Counted from the first letter of the stretch, positions 20,389-29,625 are shown. The stretch is 64,000 nucleotides of DNA from Streptomyces huiliensis (GCF_020037025.1 NZ_JAIQLH010000004.1:89669-153668), one strand, 5' to 3'. Numbers and translations are program-made. Notes: generated by a model not told the origin, from the sequence alone.

Positions 20389-21684
20389 GTGAACCATTCC
20401 CCCGGGACGACCCTCCGCAGTGAGCTGCTCATGCTGAAGAGCGCCCTCGACGGCATCCACCGCGACCTCTTCACCGACGCCTTCGCCTTCCGGCCGCTGG
20501 CGCCGCTCGCGGACGGCAGCCGGCTCCTCGCCGTGGTGCCGCGCGCGACCCGCCGGTACGTCCGGTGGCTGCCGCACACCGCGCTGGTGACGTTCACCCT
20601 GTTCCTGATGTTCCAGGCGCTGATCCAGGGCGGGACGCCGGTGACCTCGCTGCTCGTCGGCGTGCCCGTGCTCCTGACCCTCGTCCGGCCCATCGGCGCC
20701 TGGTGGTGCTCGGTCGCCGCGATCTTCCTGTCGAGCGTCACGGCCGCGGGGTCCGGCCTGTCGATGTCGATACCGTTCGCCGTCCACGCCCTGGTCATGC
20801 TGCTCGTCGCGATGCGCAGCCGGCCGCGGGTGGCCGGCGAGATGTGGCTCCTGACGGCGGGCATCGGGGTCTTCCTGACCGTGATCCATCCGGTGCTCGC
20901 CGGCCCCTCGCTCTTCGAGTACCTCGTCGCCTCCGGCGTCCTGCTGTTCGCCGTCCTCGCGCTGCGCGTGCTGCGCGACTCCCGCCGGCAGGTGGCCGCC
21001 CAGGCGGCCGTCACCGAGGTCGAGCGGTCCCGGCGGACCGTCCTGGAGGAGCGCACGACCATCGCCCGCGAGCTGCACGACGTCGTCGCGCACCACATGT
21101 CCGTCGTCGCCATCCAGGCCGAGGCGGCCCCCTACCGGGTCCAGGACACCCCGCCCGAGCTCGCCGCCGCCTTCGCGACGATCCGGGAGAACGCCGTCGC
21201 CGCCCTCACCGAGCTGCGCCGCGTCCTCGGCGTCATCCGCTCCGACAGCTCCGACGTCCTCGACGGGCCGGAGGCCCCGCAGCCCACCCTGGACGCGCTG
21301 GACGTGCTCCTGGCCAACGTCCGGCAGGCCGGCCTCACCGTCGAGCACGTCGTCACGGGCGCCGTCCGGCCGCTGCCGCAGGGCGTGGAGCTCTCCGCCT
21401 ACCGGATCGTCCAGGAGGCCCTCAGCAACGTCCTGCGGCACGCACCGGGCGCCGAGGCGCGTGTCGAGGTCTCGTACGTCCTCGGCGGGCTCGGCCTGCG
21501 TGTCGTCAACGGGCCGCCCGACCGGCTGGCCAAGCCGTCGCCCGGCGCGGGCCACGGCGTCCTCGGCATGCGGGAGCGCGTCGGGATGCTCGGCGGCGAG
21601 ATGACGGCCGAGCCCACCGCGGACGGTGGTTACGAGGTCAGCGCCTTCCTGCCCGTCGACGTCCGGGCGGAGGCGGCCGCGTGA
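20389..21684 (+). CDS. NarL-type sensor histidine kinase
   Basis: This 431-residue membrane kinase has about 5 hydrophobic segments (residues 60-190), then ARELHDVVAHHMSVVAIQAE, a HisKA_3 H-box with the phospho-His, and a HATPase domain with QEALSNVLRHA and GHGVLGMRERVGMLGGEM. The GTG at 20389 is 7 nt after TACGGT, so the transcript may be leaderless; in-frame GTG at 20371 would precede the -10 box. The response regulator gene overlaps its stop. The signal is unknown. Confidence 0.9.
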   Translation: MNHSPGTTLRSELLMLKSALDGIHRDLFTDAFAFRPLAPLADGSRLLAVVPRATRRYVRWLPHTALVTFTLFLMFQALIQGGTPVTSLLVGVPVLLTLVRPIGAWWCSVAAIFLSSVTAAGSGLSMSIPFAVHALVMLLVAMRSRPRVAGEMWLLTAGIGVFLTVIHPVLAGPSLFEYLVASGVLLFAVLALRVLRDSRRQVAAQAAVTEVERSRRTVLEERTTIARELHDVVAHHMSVVAIQAEAAPYRVQDTPPELAAAFATIRENAVAALTELRRVLGVIRSDSSDVLDGPEAPQPTLDALDVLLANVRQAGLTVEHVVTGAVRPLPQGVELSAYRIVQEALSNVLRHAPGAEARVEVSYVLGGLGLRVVNGPPDRLAKPSPGAGHGVLGMRERVGMLGGEMTAEPTADGGYEVSAFLPVDVRAEAAA

Positions 21685-22340
21685 GCATCCGGGTGCTGAT
21701 CGTCGACGATCAGATGATGGTGCGCGAGGGCTTCTCCGTGCTGCTCAACGCCATGCCCGACATCGAGGTCGTCGGCGAGGCGGTGGACGGGCACCAGGCG
21801 CTGGAGAAGGTCGCGGAGCTGCGTCCCGACGTCGTCCTCATGGACATCCGGATGCCCGGCCTCAACGGGCTGGACGCCACCCGGGAGATCGTCGCGGCGG
21901 ACGCGGACGCGAAGGTGCTCGTCCTCACCACCTTCGACCTGGACGAGTACGTCTACCAGGCGCTGCGGGCCGGGGCGAGCGGCTTCCTCCTCAAGGACGC
22001 GTCCGCCCGGCAGCTCGCCGACGGCGTCCGGGTCGTCGCCGCCGGCGAGGCGCTGCTCGCGCCCACCGTGACCAAGCGGCTCATCCACGAGTTCTCGCGG
22101 CTCGGCACGCCGCGGCAGCCCACGCAGGAGCGGATCGGGGAGCTCACGGAGCGGGAGACGGAGGTGCTGGTGCTGGTCGCCCAGGGGCGGTCGAACGCGG
22201 AGATCGCTTCTTATCTGGTGGTGGCGGAGTCGACGGTGAAGACGCATGTGAGCCGGATTCTGGTGAAGCTGGGGTTGCGGGATCGGACGCAGGCCGCGGT
22301 CTTCGCCTACGAGGCGGGGTTGATCACGCCGGGTGGGTAG
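21681..22340 (+). CDS. NarL/LuxR-type response regulator
   Basis: This 219-residue regulator starts with GTG overlapping the kinase stop. The receiver has VDDQ and LMDIRMPG with the phosphoacceptor Asp, and FLLKD with the conserved Lys. The C-terminal GerE-type helix-turn-helix reads LTERETEVLVLVAQGRSNAE and then VVAESTVKTHVSRIL. It is the partner of the kinase at 20389. The last 60 codons use many more G-ending codons than the rest. The gene ends 30 nt before a copy of the intergenic repeat. Confidence 0.93.
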   Translation: MSIRVLIVDDQMMVREGFSVLLNAMPDIEVVGEAVDGHQALEKVAELRPDVVLMDIRMPGLNGLDATREIVAADADAKVLVLTTFDLDEYVYQALRAGASGFLLKDASARQLADGVRVVAAGEALLAPTVTKRLIHEFSRLGTPRQPTQERIGELTERETEVLVLVAQGRSNAEIASYLVVAESTVKTHVSRILVKLGLRDRTQAAVFAYEAGLITPGG

Positions 22341-22370
22341 CGGGAGCGGGGCGCCTGCGGCGGGCTGGTG

Positions 22371-22498
22371 CCCCAGACCCGCCCCTTCGCCGATTCCTGG
22401 GGGCGAAGCCCCCAGACCCCCGAAGCGCGCTGCGCGCGCTGTCCTCAAACGCCGGACGGGCTGATTTCAGCGAAACGGTGAAAGGGCGGGACCGGGGC
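22371..22498. repeat. Dispersed intergenic repeat, copy 2
   Basis: It contains CCTGGGGGC...GCCCCCAG, GTCCTCAAACGCCGGACGGG (from 22441) and a 27-nt end block (22472-22498) identical to the right end of the copy at 63.8 kb. It separates the + strand regulator from the end of the opposing diacylglycerol-kinase-like gene and may terminate both. Confidence 0.8.
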
Positions 22499-22503
22499 TC
22501 CCC

Positions 22504-23346
22504 CTACCCCGGCAACACCAACCGCCACGCCTCCCCCAACGCCGTCCACGTCCGCTCCCCCACCGGCCCCCGAAGCCGCTCATCCGCCCGGTAGCGGAAA
22601 TCCGGACCCGACAGGGTCACGGACCGGGCGCGGCAGCGCAGAGGCGCACCGTCGCCCTGCGGATGGACGGAGACCTCCGCCAAGCCGCCCGCCGCCGTGA
22701 CGGCGACCCGCTCCAGCGGATGGTCCTCGTCGGCGAGGAGGACGCCGTCGGCCTCGACGCGCAGCCGAGGGCCGACCCCGGGCCGCCCCGCCGGCCGCGA
22801 GAGCAGGGCCAGCGCCGTCCGGGCCGTCCGCGCGGCGGGGGACCACCACGGGCGGTACGCCGGCCGGGCCGCCGCCGGATGGCCGGCGCGTTCGCGCGGC
22901 AGGGCGGCGGGCGCCCAGAGCCCGCCGAGCACCACGCCCTCGTCCTCGTCGGCGAGCAGGCCCAGCCGCCGCTCGACGCCGTCCAGGACGGCTCTGGCGG
23001 CCGCCACGGCCCCCAGGGGTACGCCCAGCGCGCGGGCGACCGAGAGGGCGGGCAGCGGGCCGACCGGGACCCAGGCGAGGGGCGTCTCGGCCAGCTCCCG
23101 CTGCCGGTGCAGTTGGCCGACCACTCGGAGTAACGCGCGGTCGTCCCCGACCACGACCGTCCGCCGCCGGCCGCGCCGGGCGACCGCCCGCGCGACCTCG
23201 CCGGGGCCGTCCGGGAGACAGATTCTGGCCATCGACCCGGCCGTCAGCACGTCCTTGGCGATCCGCACGGATTCACCGTCCACGCGCCGCGCGACCGGGT
23301 CGACGACGATCAGCAGCTGCTGTCCAGTCGGGTCTGCAGCCGACAC
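22504..23346 (-). CDS. Diacylglycerol kinase catalytic-domain-like protein
   Basis: The 280-residue protein resembles DAGK_cat lipid/sphingosine kinase-like proteins: [14 protein letters not shown] at the N-terminus, [20 protein letters not shown] at the place of the usual GGDGT nucleotide loop, and [20 protein letters not shown] after it. The normal GGDGT is replaced by GDDRA, so catalysis is doubtful. The GTG start at 23346 has GGAAGGA upstream. It is divergent from purA; a conserved neighbour role is not known. Confidence 0.65.
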   Translation of the reverse strand: MSAADPTGQQLLIVVDPVARRVDGESVRIAKDVLTAGSMARICLPDGPGEVARAVARRGRRRTVVVGDDRALLRVVGQLHRQRELAETPLAWVPVGPLPALSVARALGVPLGAVAAARAVLDGVERRLGLLADEDEGVVLGGLWAPAALPRERAGHPAAARPAYRPWWSPAARTARTALALLSRPAGRPGVGPRLRVEADGVLLADEDHPLERVAVTAAGGLAEVSVHPQGDGAPLRCRARSVTLSGPDFRYRADERLRGPVGERTWTALGEAWRLVLPG

Positions 23347-23378
23347 GTTCGTCCTTCCTCAGGTAACCTCTCGGTGCA

Positions 23379-23440
23379 AGAGCCCCTGTCGCTGTTGCGC
23401 CAGGGGCTTCGTCTATCCGGGGCACCGGTTCGACGGCTCT
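23379..23440 (+). promoter_or_regulatory. Structured region before purA, possible 5' leader switch
   Basis: AGCCCCTG (23381-23388) pairs with CAGGGGCT (23401-23408), with an inner CGC/GCG stem and TGTT loop. AGAGCC (23379-23384) could instead pair with GGCTCT (23435-23440), so the two structures exclude each other. No gene ends here, so an ordinary terminator is not expected. Regulation by attenuation is inference. Confidence 0.45.
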
Positions 23441-23521
23441 AGCGGTGGTGGACGCCCTGAAACATGGGCTCACGCCACCCGCGCACGTTGGACATGCCCC
23501 GCCCGGAAGGGGTGTACGCCT

Positions 23522-24808
23522 GTGCCCGCACTTGTGCTGCTCGGTGCTCAGTGGGGTGACGAGGGCAAGGGAAAGGCCACCGACCTGCTCGGTGGCTCCG
23601 TGGACTATGTGGTGCGTTACCAAGGCGGCAACAACGCCGGTCACACGGTGGTCGTCGGTGACCAGAAATACGCGCTGCATCTCCTCCCTTCCGGGATCCT
23701 CTCGCCGGGGTGCACCCCGGTCATCGGCAACGGTGTCGTCGTCGACCCGGCGGTCCTGCTCTCCGAGCTGAGCGGACTGAACGAGCGCGGCGTCGACACG
23801 TCGAAGCTCCTGGTCAGCGGTAACGCGCACCTGATCACGCCGTACCACACGACGGTCGACAAGGTGACGGAGCGCTTCCTCGGCAAGCGCAAGATCGGCA
23901 CCACCGGCCGGGGCATCGGCCCGACCTACGCCGACAAGATCAACCGCGTGGGCATCCGGGTCCAGGACCTCTACGACGAGTCGATCCTGATCCAGAAGGT
24001 CGAGGCGGCCCTCGACTTCAAGAACCAGATCCTCGCGAAGCTCTACAACCGCCGCGCCATCGAGGCCGACAAGATCGTCGAGGAGCTGCTGGGCTACGCC
24101 GAGCAGATCAAGCCGTTCGTCGCGGACACCACGCTGATCCTGAACAACGCCATCGACGAGGGCAAGGTCGTCCTCTTCGAGGGCGGCCAGGGCACCCTGC
24201 TCGACGTGGACCACGGCACGTACCCCTTCGTGACCTCCTCGAACCCGACCGCGGGCGGCGCCTGCACGGGTGCGGGCGTCGGCCCCACGAAGATCAACCG
24301 GGTGATCGGCATCCTCAAGGCGTACACCACCCGCGTGGGTGCCGGTCCGTTCCCGACCGAGCTGTTCGACAAGGACGGCGAGGCGCTGCGCACCATCGGC
24401 GGCGAGCGCGGTGTCACCACCGGCCGCGACCGCCGCTGCGGCTGGTTCGACGCGGTGATCGCCCGCTACGCCACCCGCGTCAACGGCCTCACGGACTTCT
24501 TCCTCACCAAGCTCGACGTGCTCACCGGCTGGGAGCAGATCCCGGTCTGCGTCGCGTACGAGATCGACGGCAAGCGCGTCGAGGAGCTGCCCTACAGCCA
24601 GAGCGACTTCCACCACGCGAAGCCGGTCTACGAGATGCTGCCGGGCTGGTCCGAGGACATCAGCAAGGCCAAGACCTTCTCCGACCTGCCGAAGAACGCC
24701 CAGGCGTACGTGAAGGCGCTGGAGGAGATGTCGGGCGCCCCGATCTCCGCGATCGGCGTCGGCCCGGGCCGCACCGAGACGATCGAGATCAACTCGTTCC
24801 TCTCGTAG
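23522..24808 (+). CDS. purA: Adenylosuccinate synthetase
   Basis: This 428-residue enzyme joins IMP and aspartate with GTP to make adenylosuccinate. The GTG start has GGAAGGGG 8 nt upstream. [11 protein letters not shown] is the GTP-binding P-loop with the catalytic Asp, NNAGHTVVV carries the catalytic His, and [13 protein letters not shown] and [12 protein letters not shown] are IMP-site motifs. The length is normal. A 41-bp palindrome after the gene terminates it and the opposing kinase gene. Confidence 0.97.
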   Translation: MPALVLLGAQWGDEGKGKATDLLGGSVDYVVRYQGGNNAGHTVVVGDQKYALHLLPSGILSPGCTPVIGNGVVVDPAVLLSELSGLNERGVDTSKLLVSGNAHLITPYHTTVDKVTERFLGKRKIGTTGRGIGPTYADKINRVGIRVQDLYDESILIQKVEAALDFKNQILAKLYNRRAIEADKIVEELLGYAEQIKPFVADTTLILNNAIDEGKVVLFEGGQGTLLDVDHGTYPFVTSSNPTAGGACTGAGVGPTKINRVIGILKAYTTRVGAGPFPTELFDKDGEALRTIGGERGVTTGRDRRCGWFDAVIARYATRVNGLTDFFLTKLDVLTGWEQIPVCVAYEIDGKRVEELPYSQSDFHHAKPVYEMLPGWSEDISKAKTFSDLPKNAQAYVKALEEMSGAPISAIGVGPGRTETIEINSFLS

Positions 24809-24824
24809 GGCTCACGCCGTAAGA

Positions 24825-24865
24825 CGAAGCGCCCCGGTGACCGTCACGGTCACCGGGGCGCTTCG
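24825..24865. terminator. Bidirectional terminator, 41-bp palindrome
   Basis: Twenty-base arms around a single central base (24845) pair perfectly. It lies between the convergent purA and Ser/Thr kinase genes, 16-19 nt from each stop. Confidence 0.9.
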
Positions 24866-24883
24866 CGTCGTTCACCGCTTGGT

Positions 24884-26632
24884 TCACTGCTTGGTGTAGA
24901 CCAGCGACGCGTCCTTCGTCCCCGAGTCGATGAAGTCGCGGCGCATCCTGCCGTCCGGCTGCAGGACGAGCTCCGAGGCGGAGCCCGGCTGGCAGGCGGA
25001 CTTGGGCTGGGCCTCGGTGACGGTGGACGGGCCGATCATCAGGGGGCCGGGCGTGGTGGCGTTGGCGCCGCCGGTCACCGACGCCTGCCAGACGCAGTGG
25101 TAGCTGGTGCCGTCGTCCAGGACGCCGTCGCCGGTGATCTCGACCAGGGCGCCCGAGGCGCCGGGCCGGACGAAGAGGACGCGCTTGTTGCGGTGTCCGT
25201 CACCGCCGAACTCCGACTGCCAGACGCCCTTGTACCGCGTCACACCGGTGGCCTCGGGGGTCGAGGACGGGGTGGCGGACGGCGTCGGCGTGCCGGCCGT
25301 CGGGCCGGGCTTGGCGGTGCCGCCGCCGTGCGGGGTGGGCGGGGCCGTCGTGGGGGCGGCGGACGTGTGGTCCCCGGTCTGGTGTTTCACCACGTACACC
25401 GTCCCGGCGCCCGCCAGCAGCCCCGCCGCCGCGATGGCGACGAGGGCCAGCGGCTTGCGCGACCGGGACGGCGGCGGCTGGACCGGCGGGTACGCCGCGG
25501 GCGGCGGGCCGTACGCGCCGGAGTGCGGGTGCTGCGGGTAGCCGTAGCCCGGCGGGGGAGGAGGCGGATGGCCGACGGAGCCGGTGGACCCGGTGGAGGT
25601 CGAGACCGCCGTCATGGTCGGCGGGTCCGCAGGCGGGGGCGTGTGCGGCGGGAGGACGCCCGTCGGGCGCTCGGACGCGGGTATGGAGGCCGGCGGCGGG
25701 TCGGCCTCGGCCGGGTCCTCCGCGTCGAGCAGCCGTACGGCGTGCCGGCCCAGCTGGGCGACGAGCCCGGCCGGCAGCCACGGCTCGGCGGCGCCCAGGT
25801 CGTCCAGGGCCTCCGCCACCCCGGTCCGCTCCAGCACCTGCTCCGTGGTGGGCCGTCCGGCCGGGTCCTTGGCCAGGCAGTCGGTGATCAGCGGCAGCAG
25901 CGGCTCCGGGACACCGTCGAGGTCGGGCTCCTCCTCGGCGACGCGGAACATCAGCGCGTGCACGCCGCTGTCGGTCGTCCCGAACGGCATCCGCCCGGTG
26001 GCCGCGTAGGCGAGTACCGAGCCCATGCAGAACACGTCACTGGCCGGGGTGACCTCCCGGCCGCGCACCTGCTCGGGCGACATGAAGCCGGGGGAGCCCA
26101 CGGCGGCGCCGGTGCGGGTGAGGCCGCCCCCGTCGGTGACGCTCTCCAGGGCGCGCGCGATGCCGAAGTCGATGACGCGCGGCCCGTCCAGGGTGATCAG
26201 GACGTTGGACGGCTTGAGGTCGCGGTGGACGATGCCGGCGGCGTGGACGGACTGGAGGGCGCGGGCCAGCCCGGCCGCCAGGATCCGGACGGAACGTTCG
26301 GGCAGCGGGCCGAAGTCGCGGCCGATCACCTGGCGCAGGGAGGGGCCGGCGATGTAGCCGGTGGCGACCCAGGGCACCTCCGCCTCGGTGTCGGCGTCGA
26401 GTACGGGGGCGGTCCACTCCCCGCCCACCCGGCGGGCTGCCTGCACCTCGCGGCGGAAGCGGTTGCGGAACTCCTCCTGGCCGGCCAGCTCCGGCTGCAC
26501 GAGTTTGACCGCGACCGTGCGGCCACGGTCCGAGCGGGCCAGATAGACCCGGCCCATGCCGCCCGCGCCGAGCCGGCCGAGCAGCCGGTAGGCGCCGAGT
26601 GTGCGTGGGTCTTCGGGCGACAGGGCATCCAT
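24884..26632 (-). CDS. PknB-type Ser/Thr protein kinase with one transmembrane helix
   Basis: The 582-residue protein has an N-terminal kinase domain (about 12-275): GRLGAGGMGRVYLA is the P-loop, VAVKLV the ATP Lys, HRDLKPSNVL the catalytic loop, IDFGIA the DFG site and GFMSPEQV the end of the activation segment. A proline-rich juxtamembrane region (PPPPPGYGYPQHP) precedes one helix (LALVAIAAAGLLAGAGTVYVV) and an extracellular Thr/Pro-rich linker with a small C-terminal domain. There are no PASTA repeats, so the sensed ligand is unknown. The ATG has GGAAGGAG 7 nt upstream. Confidence 0.95.
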   Translation of the reverse strand: MDALSPEDPRTLGAYRLLGRLGAGGMGRVYLARSDRGRTVAVKLVQPELAGQEEFRNRFRREVQAARRVGGEWTAPVLDADTEAEVPWVATGYIAGPSLRQVIGRDFGPLPERSVRILAAGLARALQSVHAAGIVHRDLKPSNVLITLDGPRVIDFGIARALESVTDGGGLTRTGAAVGSPGFMSPEQVRGREVTPASDVFCMGSVLAYAATGRMPFGTTDSGVHALMFRVAEEEPDLDGVPEPLLPLITDCLAKDPAGRPTTEQVLERTGVAEALDDLGAAEPWLPAGLVAQLGRHAVRLLDAEDPAEADPPPASIPASERPTGVLPPHTPPPADPPTMTAVSTSTGSTGSVGHPPPPPPGYGYPQHPHSGAYGPPPAAYPPVQPPPSRSRKPLALVAIAAAGLLAGAGTVYVVKHQTGDHTSAAPTTAPPTPHGGGTAKPGPTAGTPTPSATPSSTPEATGVTRYKGVWQSEFGGDGHRNKRVLFVRPGASGALVEITGDGVLDDGTSYHCVWQASVTGGANATTPGPLMIGPSTVTEAQPKSACQPGSASELVLQPDGRMRRDFIDSGTKDASLVYTKQ

Positions 26633-26698
26633 GCCGTCAGCACTCCTTCCCCCCGTATTTCCCCCGTTGTTCCAGAGCGGGAGGATAGCCGGACGGCA

Positions 26699-26745
26699 AG
26701 AGGGCCGGAGCCCCGCGCGGGAAAGTGCGGGGGTTCCGGCCCTCT
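26699..26745 (-). terminator. Terminator after the cold-shock gene
   Basis: AGAGGGCCGGA and TCCGGCCCTCT arms, extended by GCCCC/GGGGGT pairing, lie downstream of the reverse-strand cold-shock gene and before the kinase start. Confidence 0.8.
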
Positions 26746-26777
26746 CGGGCGGTGCGCCGGATGGCTGTGCGCCGGCT

Positions 26778-26820
26778 GGTGACGCGTCGGATGGTGACGC
26801 GTCGGATGGTGACGCGTCAG
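26778..26820. repeat. 15-bp tandem repeat, three units, over the end of the cold-shock gene
   Basis: GGTGACGCGTCGGAT is repeated at 26778 and 26793; a third copy from 26808 diverges at its end and contains the cold-shock stop codon (26817-26819). Confidence 0.8.
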
Positions 26821-27029
26821 GTGGCGACGGCCGGGATGATGTTCTCGGCCTGCGGGCCCTTGTGGCCCTGCGTGATGTCGAAGGTGACCTTCTGGCCTTC
26901 CGTCAGCTCGCGGAAGCCGGTGGTCGCGATGTTGGAGTAGTGCGCGAAGACGTCGGCGCCGCCGCCGTCCTGCTGGATGAAGCCGAAGCCCTTCTCCGAG
27001 TTGAACCATTTCACGATGCCAGTAGCCAA
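26817..27029 (-). CDS. Cold-shock protein, CspA family
   Basis: This 70-residue single OB-fold protein binds single-stranded RNA and [21 protein letters not shown] contains RNP1 (KGFGFI), and DVFAHYSNI is RNP2. It differs from the commonest Streptomyces Csp only in the tail ([10 protein letters not shown]). A leader of more than 100 nt with a stable hairpin upstream suggests post-transcriptional control, as known for cspA-type mRNAs. A hairpin at 26699-26745 terminates it. It is monocistronic. Confidence 0.96.
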   Translation of the reverse strand: MATGIVKWFNSEKGFGFIQQDGGGADVFAHYSNIATTGFRELTEGQKVTFDITQGHKGPQAENIIPAVAT

Positions 27030-27478
27030 GATTGACTCCTCGATAGGCGGGTGCGCGGGGATTTCCGCACGGCGCGGAATTCCTGGGGGGACAGGGGCCG
27101 GGAGAGGGTTCCGGAGGCCCGGGAAAGAGAAGTGCGCCCGAGGTCACAGACCGTCGGGCGCACATGTCATATGGGTACCACCACTGCAACTGGCGACGAA
27201 CGTAGCATGCGAAACCGAGGCGAATCGGGATTTCCGGCGCGGTGGGGCGTGGTGATTCGCGGACCGCGCGGGCGCCCGGACGGGCGCCCGCACCGGCGCG
27301 CGGGTCCGGCACTGTGTCGCCGCGGGCGGCGCGTTCCGGACAGTGTGCCGGTGCCTCCGGACGGGTGACCGCCGTACGCTGGGGCCGCGTCGGCGCAGGA
27401 CGGATCCGTGGCCGCGACGGCCGGGGGCCGCCGGCCGCCGCGCACCTTCACACCGCCGAAACGCCGAGGTCGCCGCCC
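27030..27478. other. Divergent region between csp and aminotransferase genes
   Basis: No gene is seen. GTGCGCCCGA (27132-27141) and TCGGGCGCAC (27154-27163) form a 10-bp hairpin about 105 nt before the csp start. The stretch 27160-27235 is relatively AT-rich and should hold the csp promoter. TACGCT near 27374 is a plausible -10 box for the aminotransferase gene. Confidence 0.5.
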
Positions 27479-28834
27479 GTGAGCACGCTGCCCGATCCGT
27501 CCCGTGGTGCCGCCGTCAAGGCCACCGACCGCGCCCACGTCTTCCACTCCTGGTCCGCCCAGGCCCTCATCGACCCGATCGCCGTCGCGGGTGCCGAGGG
27601 GTCGTACTTCTGGGACCACGACGGCAACCGCTATCTCGACTTCTCCTCCCAGCTGGTGAACACCAACATCGGCCACCAGCACCCCAAGGTCGTCGCGGCG
27701 GTCCGGGAGCAGGCCGCGCGGCTGTGCACGATCGCGCCCGGCTTCGCCGTCGACGTGCGCTCGGAGGCGGCCCGGCTGGTCGCCGAGCGGACGCCCGGCG
27801 ACCTCGACAAGATCTTCTTCACCAACGGCGGCGCGGAGGCCGTCGAGAACGCCGTGCGCATGTCCCGGCTGCACACCGGCCGGACCAAGGTGTTCAGCGC
27901 CTACCGCTCGTACCACGGCGCCACCGCCACCGCGATCAACCTCACCGGCGACCCGCGCCGCTGGCCGTCCGACACCGCCTCCGCCGGTGTGGTCCACTTC
28001 TGGACCCCCTACCTCTACCGCTCTCCCTTCCACGCGGAGACCGAGGAGCAGGAGTGCGAGCGGGCCCTGCGGCACCTGGAGGACGTGCTGGTCTTCGAGG
28101 GGCCGCAGACCGTCGCGGCGATCGTCCTGGAGACCGTGCCCGGCACCGCGGGCATCATGGTCCCGCCGCCCGGCTACCTGCCCGGGGTGCGGAAGCTGTG
28201 CGACAAGTACGGCGTCGTGCTGATCCTGGACGAGGTGATGGCGGGCTTCGGCCGCACCGGCCGCTGGTTCGCCGCCGACCACTGGGACGTCGTCCCGGAC
28301 CTGCTGACCTTCGCCAAGGGCGTCAACTCCGGCTACGTCCCGCTCGGCGGCGTGGCCATCTCCGCGGAGATCGCCGCGACCTTCGACCGGCGCCCCTACC
28401 CGGGCGGACTGACGTACTCCGGCCACCCACTGGCCTGCGCGGCCGCCGTGGCGACGATCGGGGCTATGGCCGAGGAGGGCATCGTCGAGAACGCCGCCCG
28501 CATCGGCGACGAGGTCCTCGGCCCCGGGCTGCGGGAGCTCGCCGAGCGCCACCCGTCGGTGGGCGAGGTGCGCGGCACCGGCGTCTTCTGGGCGCTGGAG
28601 CTGGTCCGCGACCGCGCGACCCGGGAGCCCCTGGTGCCGTACAACGCCTCAGGAGAGGACAACGCCCCGATGGCCGCCTTCACCGCGGCCTGCCGCGCCG
28701 CCGGGCTGTGGCCCTTCGTCAACATGAACCGGACGCACGTCGTACCGCCGTGCACCGTCACCGAGGCCGAGGCCAAGGACGGCCTCGCGCTGCTGGACGA
28801 GGCGCTCGCGGTGGCCGACGCGCACACCGGCTGA
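27479..28834 (+). CDS. Class III PLP aminotransferase (omega-aminotransferase type)
   Basis: This 451-residue enzyme contains FTNGGAEAVENAVRMSRLHTG for PLP phosphate binding, then SYHGATATAINLTGD, LILDEVMAGFGRTGRWFA with the PLP-N1 Asp, and LLTFAKGVNSGYVPLGGV with the PLP Lys. It belongs to the group of taurine/beta-alanine:pyruvate aminotransferases; the amine donor cannot be fixed from sequence. The GTG start has GAGG 9 nt upstream. A GntR regulator follows in the same direction, separated by a hairpin, and may control it. Confidence 0.9.
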   Translation: MSTLPDPSRGAAVKATDRAHVFHSWSAQALIDPIAVAGAEGSYFWDHDGNRYLDFSSQLVNTNIGHQHPKVVAAVREQAARLCTIAPGFAVDVRSEAARLVAERTPGDLDKIFFTNGGAEAVENAVRMSRLHTGRTKVFSAYRSYHGATATAINLTGDPRRWPSDTASAGVVHFWTPYLYRSPFHAETEEQECERALRHLEDVLVFEGPQTVAAIVLETVPGTAGIMVPPPGYLPGVRKLCDKYGVVLILDEVMAGFGRTGRWFAADHWDVVPDLLTFAKGVNSGYVPLGGVAISAEIAATFDRRPYPGGLTYSGHPLACAAAVATIGAMAEEGIVENAARIGDEVLGPGLRELAERHPSVGEVRGTGVFWALELVRDRATREPLVPYNASGEDNAPMAAFTAACRAAGLWPFVNMNRTHVVPPCTVTEAEAKDGLALLDEALAVADAHTG

Positions 28835-28880
28835 CGGCGCCCGGGCCCCGCTCCACCGTGACGGGCCGGTACGCTCCCCG

Positions 28881-28912
28881 ACGGCCCTCGCCTATCTTGT
28901 TGCGAGGGCCGT
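28881..28912 (+). terminator. Hairpin between aminotransferase and GntR genes
   Basis: ACGGCCCTCGC and GCGAGGGCCGT are perfect 11-bp arms with a 10-nt loop containing TATCTT. It may end the aminotransferase transcript; the loop could also hold a -10 box for the gntR gene. Confidence 0.7.
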
Positions 28913-28953
28913 TCGCGCGCCGGCGCGCGGTCAGGGAAGGGGAGACGGACACC

Positions 28954-29625
28954 ATGCCCGGCAGCGACGCTGTCAAGCGCACGACGCTGCGCTCACAGAT
29001 CGCCGACGCCCTGCGCGAGGAGGTCATCGCGGGCCGGCTCCCGGCGGGACGGCAGTTCACCGTCAAGGAGATAGCCGAGAGCTACGGGGTCTCGGCCACC
29101 CCCGTCCGCGAGGCGCTGCTCGACCTGTGCTCGCAGGGCCTGCTCCACGTCGAGCTGCACAAGGGCTACCGGGTGCGCGAGTTCTCGTACGCGGACTTCC
29201 TGGCCATGGTCGAGGCGCGCACGATGATGCTGGAGGGGATGTTCCGGCACGCCACCGAGCAGGCGCTGGGCGCCGCCACCCCGGCCGTCCTGGCCTCCGT
29301 CCGGCGCCGCGCCGAGGAGGCGTCCCGCGCCGCGAACGCCGGTGACCTGGACATCCTCATCGGCTACGACCTGCGCTTCTGGCGCGAGTTCGCGGCCCTC
29401 GTCGGAAACCCGTACATCTCGGACTTCCTGGACCGGGTGCGGGTGCAGTGCTGGGTCTTCATGGTTCCGCTGCTGCGCCGGGTCGGGGATCTGCGCGGGC
29501 GGCTGTGGTGCGGGCACGTGGAGATGGTGGAGGCGCTGGCCCGCCGGGAGGGCGGGGCCGTGCAGCGGATCATCACCGGGTACAACACGCACGCGCTGAC
29601 GCTGATCAGGTCGCTGACGGGCTGA
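28954..29625 (+). CDS. GntR-family (FadR/FCD type) transcriptional regulator
   Basis: This 223-residue protein starts at an ATG with GGAAGGGG upstream. The N-terminal winged helix reads SQIADALREEVIAGRLPAG, FTVKEIAESYGVSATPVREA and GLLHVELHKGYRV. The C-terminal FCD domain (helices from about 75 on) has FWREFAALVGN and a late HVEMVEALARREG with the usual His that helps bind metal or a carboxylate ligand. It probably controls the aminotransferase upstream, and its effector may be an amine or keto acid. Confidence 0.92.
   Translation: MPGSDAVKRTTLRSQIADALREEVIAGRLPAGRQFTVKEIAESYGVSATPVREALLDLCSQGLLHVELHKGYRVREFSYADFLAMVEARTMMLEGMFRHATEQALGAATPAVLASVRRRAEEASRAANAGDLDILIGYDLRFWREFAALVGNPYISDFLDRVRVQCWVFMVPLLRRVGDLRGRLWCGHVEMVEALARREGGAVQRIITGYNTHALTLIRSLTG

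Noticed and set aside
22341..22503. Insertion sequence end
   Set aside because: The blocks belong to the non-coding repeat family; no transposase frame is present.
23379..23445. Possible tRNA before purA because of a GGTTCGA sequence
   Set aside because: No anticodon arm or correct length can be found; only the outer AGAGCC/GGCTCT match resembles an acceptor stem.
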